This document shows positions 26,654-35,070 of a stretch of DNA of 64,000 nucleotides, in pieces. This DNA comes from Skermanella aerolata KACC 11604. Its GTDB lineage: Bacteria > Pseudomonadota > Alphaproteobacteria > Azospirillales > Azospirillaceae. A program made the translations under genes and the position numbers. The first letter of the stretch is position 1. Each line of letters starts with the position of its first letter. Under the pieces are notes generated by a model. That model had not been told where the DNA came from. It did not search any database and saw nothing but the letters and a program-made list of their open reading frames with translations. The stretch covers positions 1-64,000 of the forward strand of contig NZ_AVFK01000031.1 in assembly GCF_000936425.1 (NCBI RefSeq), given 5' to 3'.

Positions 26654-26814
26654 CCGTAACCCGCAATGGATCGGCTTCTTCGCCATCCGTTAGGTGCGGT
26701 GCGGCATCGATCGAAGTTCCACCACTTTCTAGTTTGAGAATTGGGGCTGTAGTTAAGCATCTAAGTAATCAAAAGCTGCCCTTCCGAGATAGACAAGGCG
26801 CTCGAATTCATCGC

Positions 26815-26829
26815 TGGCACGCCTATTGC
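26815..26829 (+). promoter_or_regulatory. Sigma-54 promoter of the nitrate assimilation operon
   Basis: TGGCAC-GCCTA-TTGC matches the -24/-12 sigma-54 consensus at every defined position with correct GG-N10-GC spacing. The predicted start is near 26840, giving a leader of about 100 nt before narK. Nitrogen control by NtrC is inferred; no convincing NtrC site was found by eye. Confidence 0.85.
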
Positions 26830-26846
26830 CAAGTAGCAGGCCAAGT

Positions 26847-26902
26847 GCCGCTCACGACTCACCTCAATAAACGTAATAAATTTTACGGTATTGACGAGCG
26901 GC
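26847..26902 (+). promoter_or_regulatory. Stem-loop in the nitrate operon leader
   Basis: GCCGCTC (26847-26853) pairs with GAGCGGC (26896-26902). Inside, CAATA and CGTAA pair with TTACG and TATTG around a 6-nt TAAATT loop. It begins just after the predicted transcription start and ends about 28 nt before the narK ribosome binding site. Confidence 0.55.
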
Positions 26903-26940
26903 GTACAGGGACTGCGGGAAACCTCGGTGAAAGGAGTTCC

Positions 26941-28152
26941 ATGCAAGCGAGTTTTTGGAAAGCGGGCCATCCGCCCACTTTGTTCGCCGCATTCCTTTAT
27001 TTCGACGTCAGCTTCATGGTCTGGGTGCTGCTCGGGCCGCTTGGCGTCCAGATCGCGCAGACGCTTGAGATCAGTCCGGCCGAAAAGGGCCTGATGGTCG
27101 CAACCCCCGTCCTGGCCGGGGCCTTCCTGCGCGTCGTGCTGGGGCTGATGGTCGATCGCCTCGGCCCCAAGCTGACCGGCATCATCGGTCAGGTCGTCGT
27201 CATGGCTGCCCTTGGCCTCGCGTGGCTGGTCGGGCTATCGGCCTTCTGGCAGGTCATGCTGCTGGGCGTCTTCCTGGGTGTCGCCGGGGCGTCGTTCGCC
27301 GTGGCCCTGCCGCTGGCGTCGCGCTGGTATCCGCCGGAGCACCAGGGAACGGCGCTGGGCATCGCCGGGGCCGGCAACTCCGGCACAGTGTTCGCGGCGC
27401 TGTTCGCACCATCTCTGGCCGCGTGGTACGGCTGGAACAGCGTCTTCGGGCTAGCCTTGATCCCGCTCGGCATCGCCTTCGTCCTGTTCATCGTCATGGC
27501 GAAGGACAGCCCGGACGCACCGCCGCCCAAGTCGTTCAAGGAATACATGGCCGTGCTGCGGGAGGTGGACGCCTGGTGGTTCATGTTCTTCTACAGCGTG
27601 ACCTTCGGCGGCTTCGTCGGCCTTGCGTCCTCCTTGACGATCTACTTCAACGACGTCTATGGCATGGGACCGGTGGAAGCCGGCTACTTCACGGCGGCCT
27701 GCGTCTTCATGGGGTCGGCGATGCGGCCGGTCGGCGGCTATCTGGCGGACCGGATCGGCGGCATCAAGTCGCTCAGCATCATGTACGCCATGGCGGCCTT
27801 TTTCCTGATCATCGTCAGCTTCGGGCTGACGCAGGCCTGGATGGCGTTGATCGTCTTCGCCTGCGCCATGCAGGCGTTGGGCATGGGCAACGGCGCGGTG
27901 TTCCAGCTGGTGCCCCAACGCTTCCGGCGCGAGATCGGCGTCATGACCGGTCTGGTCGGGATGTCGGGCGGCATCGGTGGCTTCTATCTGGCCTCCAGCC
28001 TGGGCCTGTCGAAGCAGTGGTTCGGCAACTATCAGGCGGGCTTCCTGATCTTCGCCATCCTGGCGCTGCTCGCCTTGGTCGGCCTTACCGGCGTCAAGCG
28101 GCGCTGGCGCACGACTTGGGGAGCCGCGCACATGACAGCGGCGAAGGTCTGA
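26941..28152 (+). CDS. narK: Nitrate/nitrite MFS transporter (NarK/NasA-type)
   Basis: A 403-residue major facilitator with 12 hydrophobic segments. NNP-family signatures are visible: FDVSFMVWVLLGPLG in TM1, the GIAGAGNSGTVFAALFAPSL motif, and GNGAVFQLVPQRFRREIGVM with GLVGMSGGIGGFYL. It brings nitrate into the cytoplasm for the reductases encoded downstream. The ATG at 26941 has AAAGGAG upstream. It is the first gene after the sigma-54 promoter and is 4 bp from nasA. Confidence 0.93.
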   Translation: MQASFWKAGHPPTLFAAFLYFDVSFMVWVLLGPLGVQIAQTLEISPAEKGLMVATPVLAGAFLRVVLGLMVDRLGPKLTGIIGQVVVMAALGLAWLVGLSAFWQVMLLGVFLGVAGASFAVALPLASRWYPPEHQGTALGIAGAGNSGTVFAALFAPSLAAWYGWNSVFGLALIPLGIAFVLFIVMAKDSPDAPPPKSFKEYMAVLREVDAWWFMFFYSVTFGGFVGLASSLTIYFNDVYGMGPVEAGYFTAACVFMGSAMRPVGGYLADRIGGIKSLSIMYAMAAFFLIIVSFGLTQAWMALIVFACAMQALGMGNGAVFQLVPQRFRREIGVMTGLVGMSGGIGGFYLASSLGLSKQWFGNYQAGFLIFAILALLALVGLTGVKRRWRTTWGAAHMTAAKV

Positions 28153-28156
28153 CGGG

Positions 28157-30331
28157 ATGGCGGGGGACGCCGCGATCCATGCCGGTTTGTTGACGACGGA
28201 CACCCATTGCCCGTACTGCGCCTTCCAGTGCGGCATGACGCTGGTGCCGGACGATGGCGCCGGTGGGGGCGCCGGTGGGGGCGCCGGTGGGGGCGCTGGT
28301 GGGGGCACCGGCGGGCTGACCGTCACGTCCCGCGATTACCCGACCAACAAGGGCGGGTTGTGCCGAAAAGGCTGGACCGCGGCCGAGTTGCTGACCTCGC
28401 CCGACCGCCTGACGACGCCCCTGATACGCGACCGCAAGGACGGCCCCCTGCGGCCCGCATCCTGGGACGAGGTACTGGACCGGATCGCCGCCACGATCAA
28501 GGTGACCCAGGACGCCTTCGGACCTGACGCCGTCGGGATCTTCGGCGGCGGAGGGCTGACCAACGAGAAGAGCTACATGCTGGGCAAGTTCGCCCGCGTG
28601 GCGCTTCGGACGTCCAACATCGACTACAACGGCCGTTTCTGCATGGCGTCCGCCGCGGCCGCCGGCATCAAGGCGTTCGGCCTCGACCGGGGGATGCCGT
28701 TCCCGCTGGAGGACATTCCCGAGGCCGATGTCATCCTGCTGGTCGGCGGCAATCCCGCCGAATCCCTGCCGGTGATGATGCAATATTTCGAGGAGCACCA
28801 GCGCCGGGGCGGCCGGCTGATCGTCGCCGATCCCAGGGTCACCCCGACCGCCGCGATGGCGACGCTGCACCTGCCGGTGACGCCGGGGACCGACGGCGCG
28901 CTTGCCAACGGCCTGCTCAACGTCGTCATCCGCAAGGGACTGCTGGACCAGCGCTACATCGACGAGCGGACGACCGGGTTCGACGCCGTCCGGCGTGCCG
29001 TCGCGTCCTACTGGCCCGACCGGGTCGAGCGGATCACCGGCGTCCCCGCCAAGGATATCGAGGACGCCGCCCGCATGATCGGCACCGCCCGGACCGCGAT
29101 GATCCTGACCGCGCGCGGACCGGAACAGCAGAGCAGCGGCGTTGACAACGTGCTGGGCTTCATCAATCTGGCACTGGCGCTCGGCAAGGTCGGCAAGCCG
29201 TTCAGCGGTTTCGCCACCCTGACCGGTCAGGGCAACGGCCAGGGCGGGCGTGAGCACGGCCAGAAGGCCGACCAGCTTCCCGGCTACCGGAAGCTCGACA
29301 ATCCGGAACACCGCGCCTACATCGCCGGCGTCTGGGGGGTCGAGGAAAGCACGCTGCCGGGACCGGGGCTGTCGGCCTGCGAGTTGCTGGCCGCATTGGG
29401 ACGCGACGACGACACGGGCATCAGGGTCCTGATGGTGCTCGCGTCCAACATCGCGGTCTCGGCGCCCGACGTTTCGAAGGTTCAGCGCGGGCTGAAGGCG
29501 CTCGACCTGCTGGTGGTCAGCGACATCTTCCTGTCGGAAACGGCCGAGATGGCGGACATCGTCCTCCCCACCGCCCAGTGGGCGGAGGAGGAAGGCACCA
29601 TGACCAACCTCGAAGGCCGGGTCCAGCTCAGGCGGCGGGCTGCTGTGCCTCCCGGTGAGGTACGGACCGACATGAGCTTCCTGAAGGAGCTCGCCGACCG
29701 GCTTGGGCGCGGCCAGTTCTTCTCCGACGATCCGCGAACGGTGTTCGAGGAACTGCGCCGCGCCAGTGCCGGCGGCGTCGCGGACTATGCCGGCATCAGT
29801 TACGAGCGCATCGCCGCCGAGGACGGCGTCTTCTGGCCCTGTCCGGACGAAGGGCATGCCGGAACGCCGCGCCTGTTCCAGGACGCTTTTCCGACGCCCG
29901 ATGGCAAGGCCCGCTTCCACGTCGTCCATCACCGTCCGGCGGCCGAGGAGCCCGACCAGTATTATCCGCTCTGGCTGACGACGGGCCGCGTCCTGTCCCA
30001 GTACCAGTCCGGCGCCCAGACCCGCCGCGTCGTGGCGCTGAACGAGGCGGAACCGGAATCCTATGTCGAGATCCACCCGGAGATGGCCCGCAACTTCGGC
30101 ATCCGGGCCGGTGACAGGGTCCGTCTGATCACCCGGCGCGGCGACGCCGTCGTCGCGGCGCGGCTGGTCCGCACGATCCGAATGGACACGCTGTTCGTCC
30201 CCTTCCACTGGGGCGGCAAGGGTTGCGCCAACCTGCTGACCCATGCCGCCCTCGATCCCGTCTCGAAAATCCCCGAGTTCAAGGCCTGCGCGGTCCGCAT
30301 CGAGAAAGCCGATGCGCCGCCGAAGCATTGA
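28157..30331 (+). CDS. nasA: Assimilatory nitrate reductase catalytic subunit (molybdopterin, 4Fe-4S)
   Basis: A 724-residue bis-MGD oxidoreductase reducing nitrate to nitrite in the cytoplasm. The N-terminal 4Fe-4S ligands are Cys18, Cys21, Cys25 and Cys69 (HCPYCAFQCGM ... GGLCRKGW). Between the third and fourth lie five GAGG/GTGG repeats (residues 34-53) that normal family members lack. Further motifs: GGGGLTNEKSYMLGKF, VADPRVTPTA, LSETAEMADIVLPTAQWAEE and the C-terminal molydopterin-dinucleotide segment FVPFHWGGKGCANLLT. It is shorter than NasA proteins with an added C-terminal BFD domain. Electron donors are probably the nirB-type partner or a ferredoxin. Confidence 0.92.
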   Translation: MAGDAAIHAGLLTTDTHCPYCAFQCGMTLVPDDGAGGGAGGGAGGGAGGGTGGLTVTSRDYPTNKGGLCRKGWTAAELLTSPDRLTTPLIRDRKDGPLRPASWDEVLDRIAATIKVTQDAFGPDAVGIFGGGGLTNEKSYMLGKFARVALRTSNIDYNGRFCMASAAAAGIKAFGLDRGMPFPLEDIPEADVILLVGGNPAESLPVMMQYFEEHQRRGGRLIVADPRVTPTAAMATLHLPVTPGTDGALANGLLNVVIRKGLLDQRYIDERTTGFDAVRRAVASYWPDRVERITGVPAKDIEDAARMIGTARTAMILTARGPEQQSSGVDNVLGFINLALALGKVGKPFSGFATLTGQGNGQGGREHGQKADQLPGYRKLDNPEHRAYIAGVWGVEESTLPGPGLSACELLAALGRDDDTGIRVLMVLASNIAVSAPDVSKVQRGLKALDLLVVSDIFLSETAEMADIVLPTAQWAEEEGTMTNLEGRVQLRRRAAVPPGEVRTDMSFLKELADRLGRGQFFSDDPRTVFEELRRASAGGVADYAGISYERIAAEDGVFWPCPDEGHAGTPRLFQDAFPTPDGKARFHVVHHRPAAEEPDQYYPLWLTTGRVLSQYQSGAQTRRVVALNEAEPESYVEIHPEMARNFGIRAGDRVRLITRRGDAVVAARLVRTIRMDTLFVPFHWGGKGCANLLTHAALDPVSKIPEFKACAVRIEKADAPPKH
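28256..28315 (+). repeat. Five 12-bp in-frame tandem repeats inside nasA
   Basis: The unit GGCGCCGGTGGG occurs three times identically (28256-28291), then as GGCGCTGGTGGG and GGCACCGGCGGG. The 12-bp period keeps frame and encodes Gly-Ala-Gly-Gly. Confidence 0.93.
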
Positions 30332-30379
30332 ACTCCGCGTCTCGATCCACCCCTCTGTGACCTTCGGGAGAAACAAGAC

Positions 30380-30730
30380 ATGATGGATGCTACGCCCCGT
30401 TTCCTGAATGGCGTCTTCGACTTCGAGGGGCGCGGCCTTGGCCGCCCGGCCGAGCTTGACCCGGCGCTGTCCTACACCGTCCCGTCCGACAAGCGCACCC
30501 AACTGATCTATCTCCGCGCCGGCAACTCGCTGGACGAACTGGTCTATCTGGTCCTGACCAAGAACGGCGCTCCCATGCGCTACTTCCCGATCGGCGCCAA
30601 GGCGAGCATCCACGTGCCGCTCGCCGTGGTCGAGGACCTGTTCCCGGACACCAAGCTGGAGATCTTCTTCGCCGCCCCTGAAGGCTCGGCCGGCACGGTC
30701 GTGCTCGACATCGGCCTGATGGAAATCTGA
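30380..30730 (+). CDS. Conserved small protein of the nitrate operon
   Basis: A 116-residue soluble protein (MMDATPRFLNGVFDFEGRGL at the start) with a predicted beta-rich fold: TQLIYLRAGNSLDELVYLVL, PMRYFPIGAKASIHVPLAVV, KLEIFFAAPEGSAGTVVLDI. GGGAGA precedes tandem ATG codons at 30380 and 30383. It sits between nasA (48 bp) and nirB (50 bp). Proteins at this position recur in alphaproteobacterial nitrate loci; a chaperone or stabilising role for a reductase is only a guess. Confidence 0.75.
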   Translation: MMDATPRFLNGVFDFEGRGLGRPAELDPALSYTVPSDKRTQLIYLRAGNSLDELVYLVLTKNGAPMRYFPIGAKASIHVPLAVVEDLFPDTKLEIFFAAPEGSAGTVVLDIGLMEI

Positions 30731-30780
30731 GGCATTCAAGTCCTCAAGCCCCTTTCCTGCCATCTTCTCTGGAGTAAGCC

Positions 30781-33222
30781 ATGGGCAAGCGGAAATTAGT
30801 CGTGATCGGCAACGGCATGGCGGGCGCCCGAGCCGTGGAGGAAGTGCTCGCCCGTGGCGGCGCCGACATGTTCGACATCACGATGTTCGGCGACGAACGC
30901 TACGGCAACTATAACCGCATCCTGCTGTCCAACGTCCTCAACGGCAGCCAGGACCCGGCCGAGATCGTCATGAACCCGCTGGACTGGTATGCCGAGAACG
31001 GCATCACCCTTCATAGCGGTGCGCCGGTCACCGATATCGACCGCGCCGCCAAGACGGTACGCTCCTCCGCCGGCGTCCATGTCCATTACGACTACCTGCT
31101 GATCGCGACGGGCAGCCGGGCCTTCATCCCGCCGGTCGAAGGCATGACGGGACCCGACGGCAAACTGCGCAATGGCGTCTTCGCCTTCCGCACGCTGGAC
31201 GACTGCGACGGCATCATCGCCCACGCGAAGAAGAGCACCCAGGCCGCCGTAATCGGCGGCGGCCTGCTGGGCCTGGAAGCGGCGCGCGGCCTGATCAACC
31301 ATGGCTGCGCCGTCCACGTCATCCATATCGGCAACCACCTGATGGAACAGCAGTTGGACGGCCCCGCCGGCGCCATGCTGAGGGCGTCGATGGAAGCGAT
31401 GGGCGTTACGGTCCATCTTAAGAAGGCGACGACGGCGGTCACCCATGACGGGGAGAAGATCACCGGTCTCGCCTTCAAGGACGGCACCACCCTGGACTGC
31501 GACATGGTCGTCGTTTCCGCCGGCATCCGGCCCAATGCCGAGATCGGCCTGCGCGCAGGCTTGACGGTGGAGCGCGCCATCGTCGTGGACGACAAGATGC
31601 GCTCGGTCGACGACAGCACCGTCTACGTCGTCGGCGAATGTGCCCAGCACCGGGGCCGGGTCTACGGGCTGGTGGCGCCGCTGTGGGATCAGGCGAAGGT
31701 CTTCGCCGAGAACATCACCGGGCGGAACCGCGACGCCGCGTATCACGGCTCCAAGCTGGCGACCAAGCTCAAGGTGATGGGCGTCGAGGTCGCGGCCATG
31801 GGCATCACCGAACCGGTGGAGGAGCGCGACGAGGTCGTCCAGTTCACCGAGCCGAAGCGCGGCACCTACAAGAAGCTGATCGTCCGCGACGGCCGGCTGG
31901 TCGGCGGCATCCTGATGGGCGACATCAGCAAGGCCGCCTACCTGATGCAAGCCTTCGACCGCGACACTCCCCTGCCGGAGGAGCGGCTGTCGCTGCTGTT
32001 CGACATCGGCGCGCCGGCGGAAAAGGTCACGCTGGACGAGATGCCGGACGAGGCGCAGGTCTGCAACTGCAACGGCGTCACCAAGGGCGCCATCGGCGCC
32101 TGCGTCGCCGGCGGGATGAAGAGCGCCTTGGCTGTTATGAAGGCGACGCGCGGCGGCATGGGCTGCGGCTCGTGCAAGGGCCTGATCAATGAGCTGGTTG
32201 AGTTCTACGCCGGCGGCGAGGTCGAGGAAGATCCCTCGATCCACTACTACGTCCCCGGCGTTCCCTTGCCGACGGACGAGCTGATCGATGCCATCAAGAT
32301 CAACGGCCTGAAATCGGTGTCGTCGGTCTTCAAGGTGCTGGCCGGCGGCAAGGAAGACCCCGGCAGCAAGCCCGGCCTTGCCGTGCTGCTGTCGATGATC
32401 TGGAAGAGCGAGTACGAGGACGAGCGCGACGCCAAGTTCATCAATGACCGCATGCACGGCAACATCCAGAAGGACGGCACCTTCTCGGTCATCCCGGAGA
32501 TGCCGGGCGGCGTCTGCACCCCGGACGAGTTGAAGCGGATCGCCGACGTGGCGGTCAAGTACAACGTGCCGCTGGTCAAGCTGACCGGCGGGCAGCGGAT
32601 CGATCTGGTCGGCGTCCCGCGCGACGACCTGCCGGGCGTCTGGCGCGATCTCGGCATGCCGGCCGGGCACGCCTGGGGCAAGAGCTACCGGACCTGCAAG
32701 TCGTGCATCGGCACCGATTACTGCCGCTTCGGCCTGGGCGACAGCATGGCGCTGGCGACCAAGATCGAGAACCGCTTCCGGGGCATCGACAGTCCCGGCA
32801 AGCTGAAGCTGGCGACGGCGGGGTGCCCGCGCAACTGCTCCGAGGCCTACGTCAAGGATATCGGTGCGGTCGCCATCGGCGACGGCAAGTGGGAGATCTA
32901 TATCGGCGGTGCGGCGGGAGCGCATATCCGCAAGGGCGACCTGCTCTGCGTGGTCGGCAGCCATGATGAGGCGCTGAGCGTGATGGGGCGCTTCATCCAG
33001 TACTACCGCGAGACCGCGAAGTGGAAGGAACGGACCTATGCTTATGTCGAGCGCGTCGGCATGGCGAAGCTGAAGTCGATCGTGGTCGATGACAGCGACG
33101 GCATCGGCGCCCGGCTGGACCGGTCGTTGCAGGAGTCGATCGACGCCTATGTCGATCCCTGGCTGGAACGCGACGCGCCCGCGACCAGCCACCAGTTCTC
33201 ATCCCTGATACCTGTGCCCTAG
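30781..33222 (+). CDS. nirB: NAD(P)H-dependent assimilatory nitrite reductase large subunit
   Basis: An 813-residue flavoprotein reducing nitrite to ammonium. The FAD/NAD domain begins KLVVIGNGMAGARAVEEVL, with a second Rossmann motif AVIGGGLLGLEAA near residue 155. The BFD-type [2Fe-2S] domain has Cys428, Cys430, Cys462 and Cys465. The sulfite/nitrite reductase domain carries siroheme/4Fe-4S ligands Cys642, Cys648, Cys682 and Cys686 (SCIGTDYC, GCPRNC). GGAG lies before the ATG. The last residues (SLIPVP) are encoded by the start of a 15-bp tandem repeat, and the stop codon lies in a frame-breaking repeat unit. Confidence 0.95.
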   Translation: MGKRKLVVIGNGMAGARAVEEVLARGGADMFDITMFGDERYGNYNRILLSNVLNGSQDPAEIVMNPLDWYAENGITLHSGAPVTDIDRAAKTVRSSAGVHVHYDYLLIATGSRAFIPPVEGMTGPDGKLRNGVFAFRTLDDCDGIIAHAKKSTQAAVIGGGLLGLEAARGLINHGCAVHVIHIGNHLMEQQLDGPAGAMLRASMEAMGVTVHLKKATTAVTHDGEKITGLAFKDGTTLDCDMVVVSAGIRPNAEIGLRAGLTVERAIVVDDKMRSVDDSTVYVVGECAQHRGRVYGLVAPLWDQAKVFAENITGRNRDAAYHGSKLATKLKVMGVEVAAMGITEPVEERDEVVQFTEPKRGTYKKLIVRDGRLVGGILMGDISKAAYLMQAFDRDTPLPEERLSLLFDIGAPAEKVTLDEMPDEAQVCNCNGVTKGAIGACVAGGMKSALAVMKATRGGMGCGSCKGLINELVEFYAGGEVEEDPSIHYYVPGVPLPTDELIDAIKINGLKSVSSVFKVLAGGKEDPGSKPGLAVLLSMIWKSEYEDERDAKFINDRMHGNIQKDGTFSVIPEMPGGVCTPDELKRIADVAVKYNVPLVKLTGGQRIDLVGVPRDDLPGVWRDLGMPAGHAWGKSYRTCKSCIGTDYCRFGLGDSMALATKIENRFRGIDSPGKLKLATAGCPRNCSEAYVKDIGAVAIGDGKWEIYIGGAAGAHIRKGDLLCVVGSHDEALSVMGRFIQYYRETAKWKERTYAYVERVGMAKLKSIVVDDSDGIGARLDRSLQESIDAYVDPWLERDAPATSHQFSSLIPVP

Positions 33223-33294
33223 TACCTGTGCCCCTGATACCTGTGCCCCTGATACCTGTGCCCCTGATACCTGTGCCCCTGATACCTGTGGAGG
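33206..33294 (+). repeat. 15-bp tandem repeats across the nirB stop codon and nirB-nirD spacer
   Basis: Six units of TGATACCTGTGCCCC start near 33206, 33221, 33235, 33250, 33265 and 33280. The second unit is 14 bp and reads AGTACCTGTGCCCC, creating the TAG that ends nirB. Uninterrupted, the unit would encode Leu-Ile-Pro-Val-Pro. The last unit runs into the GGAGGT ribosome binding site of nirD. Confidence 0.92.
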
Positions 33295-33302
33295 TCTGAA
33301 CC

Positions 33303-33692
33303 ATGGCCGAACGTTATTCCCTGGGTCCGCTCCACCTTCTCCCGGCGGGAGAAGGCCGGAACTTCAAACTGGGCGACCGCAAGGTCGCCGTCTTCCGCAC
33401 CCGCGACGGCGGCGTCTTCGCCACGCAGGCCAGTTGTCCGCACCGGGCGGGGCCGCTGGCCGACGGACTGCTCGGCGGCCACGCACTGGTGTGCCCGCTG
33501 CACGACTGGCTGTTCGATCTGAAGACGGGATCGTCGCTGAACGGCAACTGCAACATCAAGACCTACAGCGCCAGCGTCGAGCCGGACGGCACCGTGATGG
33601 TCGAGCTCGATGACGGTGAGGAGGTGATGGCGATGCCGGATGCCGGAACGATGGTCAGCGATATCGGGACGGGGACATCGCCGCCTGCGTAA
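33303..33692 (+). CDS. nirD: Nitrite reductase small subunit, Rieske type
   Basis: A 129-residue Rieske [2Fe-2S] protein. Ligands are Cys45 and His47 (SCPHRAGP) and Cys64 and His67 (CPLHDW). Like other NirD proteins it is short and pairs with NirB for NADH-nitrite electron transfer. GGAGGT lies 8 nt before the ATG. It ends the operon and is followed by a large palindrome. Confidence 0.92.
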   Translation: MAERYSLGPLHLLPAGEGRNFKLGDRKVAVFRTRDGGVFATQASCPHRAGPLADGLLGGHALVCPLHDWLFDLKTGSSLNGNCNIKTYSASVEPDGTVMVELDDGEEVMAMPDAGTMVSDIGTGTSPPA

Positions 33693-33701
33693 GGGGCGAA
33701 T

Positions 33702-33760
33702 TGACGCTTTGCACCCCCTCTCCCTGAGGGAGAGGGCTAGGGTGAGGGGGCAAAGCGTCA
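33702..33760. repeat. Nested palindrome after nirD (REP-like, possible terminator)
   Basis: The outer arms TGACGCTTTGC (33702-33712) and GCAAAGCGTCA (33750-33760) enclose CCCCCTC/GAGGGGG and an inner CCCTCTCCC-TGA-GGGAGAGGG hairpin. The inner core, with GCTAGGGTGAGGGG, resembles a widespread proteobacterial dispersed repeat. It separates the convergent nirD and metallopeptidase genes. Confidence 0.75.
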
Positions 33761-33782
33761 CTCCCCTCACCACTCATTCACC

Positions 33783-34844
33783 TCAATGCGTCAGCTCGTG
33801 CATGTACCCGAGCTTCGCGATCACAGCCGGCGACAGGATGAACGGGTAGAAGTCCGGCTGGCCCATGCTGCGGTTCAGGGCGTTGACCGCGTAGGTCAGC
33901 GGCAGCCAGTTCTCGATCAGCTCGTCGATGTTGTTCGCCTTGTGCGGATCGAAATCGACCTGCGCCTCGAGTTCGTGGCCCAGCTTGATCCGGGGCCGCA
34001 CCTTGATGCCGAAGGAGCGGGCGGTTTCCAGGGTATCGACGATGTGCAGGTAATGCGCCCAGGTCTCCGCGAAGTCTTCCCACGGATGGGCGGTGGCGTA
34101 GGTGCTGACGAAGTTGTTCTGCCAGTCGGGAGGAGCGCCTGTATTGTAATGGCGCTGGAGCGCCTGCCCGTAGTCTTCCCGCTCGTCGCCGAAGACGGCG
34201 CGGCACTTCTCCAGGGCTTCCTCGCCGCAGTCGCGAACGATCTTGTCCCAGAAGTAGTGGCCGATCTCGTGGCGGAAGTGGCCCAGCAGCGTCCGGTACG
34301 GTTCGCCCATCTGGGTGCGCCGCTTCTCGCGCTCGGCGTCGTCCGCTTCGGCGACGTTGATCGTGATCAGCCCTTCGTCGTGGCCGGTCAGCACGGTGGT
34401 CACGTTGCCGTTGGCGTCGACCTGATCCGACAGGAAGTCGAAGGCCAGTCCGCCTTGCGGATCGTCGATCCGGTTCTTCAGCGGCAGCTTCAGCTTGATC
34501 ATCGTATAGAACAAGTGATGCTTTGCCATCTCCAGCTTCCGGTACCGCGCCATGTTCTCGGCGTCGGCCAGGTTGGGGATGGTCCGGTTATGGCGGCAGG
34601 CGGCGCAGTGCGTCTCGGTATGGTCGGACGGGATCAGCCAGTTGCATGCGTCCAGCTCGGCGTTCTGGCAGAACCGGTAGAGCTGGCCGGACGAGGCCAG
34701 CGCGCGCCACTGGTCGCCTTCCGGCTCCAGGGCCGACACCGTGTTCATATCCGGGATGTAGCCCAGCCGGTGCCCGCAGCTTTCGCAGACCGTGTTCTCG
34801 AAGTACAGCGGCTGACCGCAGTTCTGGCATTCAAACAGCTTCAT
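33783..34844 (-). CDS. Putative zinc-ribbon metallopeptidase
   Basis: A 353-residue protein. The N-terminus is a zinc ribbon (FECQNCGQPLYFENTVCESC); a further CAACRH is near residue 80. The gluzincin motif HEIGHYFWD lies near 195, and HPWEDFAETWAHYLHI supplies the downstream glutamate. This layout matches the putative zinc-binding metallopeptidase family (Peptidase_Mx type, DUF2248-like), about 350 residues long. Its substrate is unknown. It is convergent with nirD. Confidence 0.85.
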   Translation of the reverse strand: MKLFECQNCGQPLYFENTVCESCGHRLGYIPDMNTVSALEPEGDQWRALASSGQLYRFCQNAELDACNWLIPSDHTETHCAACRHNRTIPNLADAENMARYRKLEMAKHHLFYTMIKLKLPLKNRIDDPQGGLAFDFLSDQVDANGNVTTVLTGHDEGLITINVAEADDAEREKRRTQMGEPYRTLLGHFRHEIGHYFWDKIVRDCGEEALEKCRAVFGDEREDYGQALQRHYNTGAPPDWQNNFVSTYATAHPWEDFAETWAHYLHIVDTLETARSFGIKVRPRIKLGHELEAQVDFDPHKANNIDELIENWLPLTYAVNALNRSMGQPDFYPFILSPAVIAKLGYMHELTH

Positions 34845-35070
34845 AGCACTCTAGCCTTGCCTGATTTCGATCGCGGCTGGCTGGCAGCACCATGGATTGC
34901 GGCTCTCGCCTCCGCGAACAGTTGCCGAGCAACACGCTACCGACGCGGCGTGTTCCAGCGTTAACAAATGAAATTCAAGCAACAGGAATGCGCTGACTGC
35001 AATACTGCTCAATAAAGGTTTAGGGCAGATCGATAGGCTGTTCCGAATTGAGCAAGGTATTGCACATTAA
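34845..35070. other. Intergenic region upstream of the metallopeptidase
   Basis: No gene is supported. It is somewhat AT-rich from 34965 to 35080 and should contain the promoter of the metallopeptidase gene on the minus strand. Confidence 0.4.

Noticed and set aside
28094-30763. An 889-codon open frame antisense to nasA
   Set aside because: It mirrors the GC-rich third positions of nasA, has no ribosome binding site or domain, and spans narK, nasA and the next gene.
30796-33192. A 798-codon open frame antisense to nirB
   Set aside because: Shadow of nirB in a high-GC genome; composition is Asp/Ala/His/Arg-rich and no family is recognisable.
33206-33294. CRISPR array
   Set aside because: Units are contiguous 15-bp tandem repeats without spacers, no leader and no cas genes nearby.
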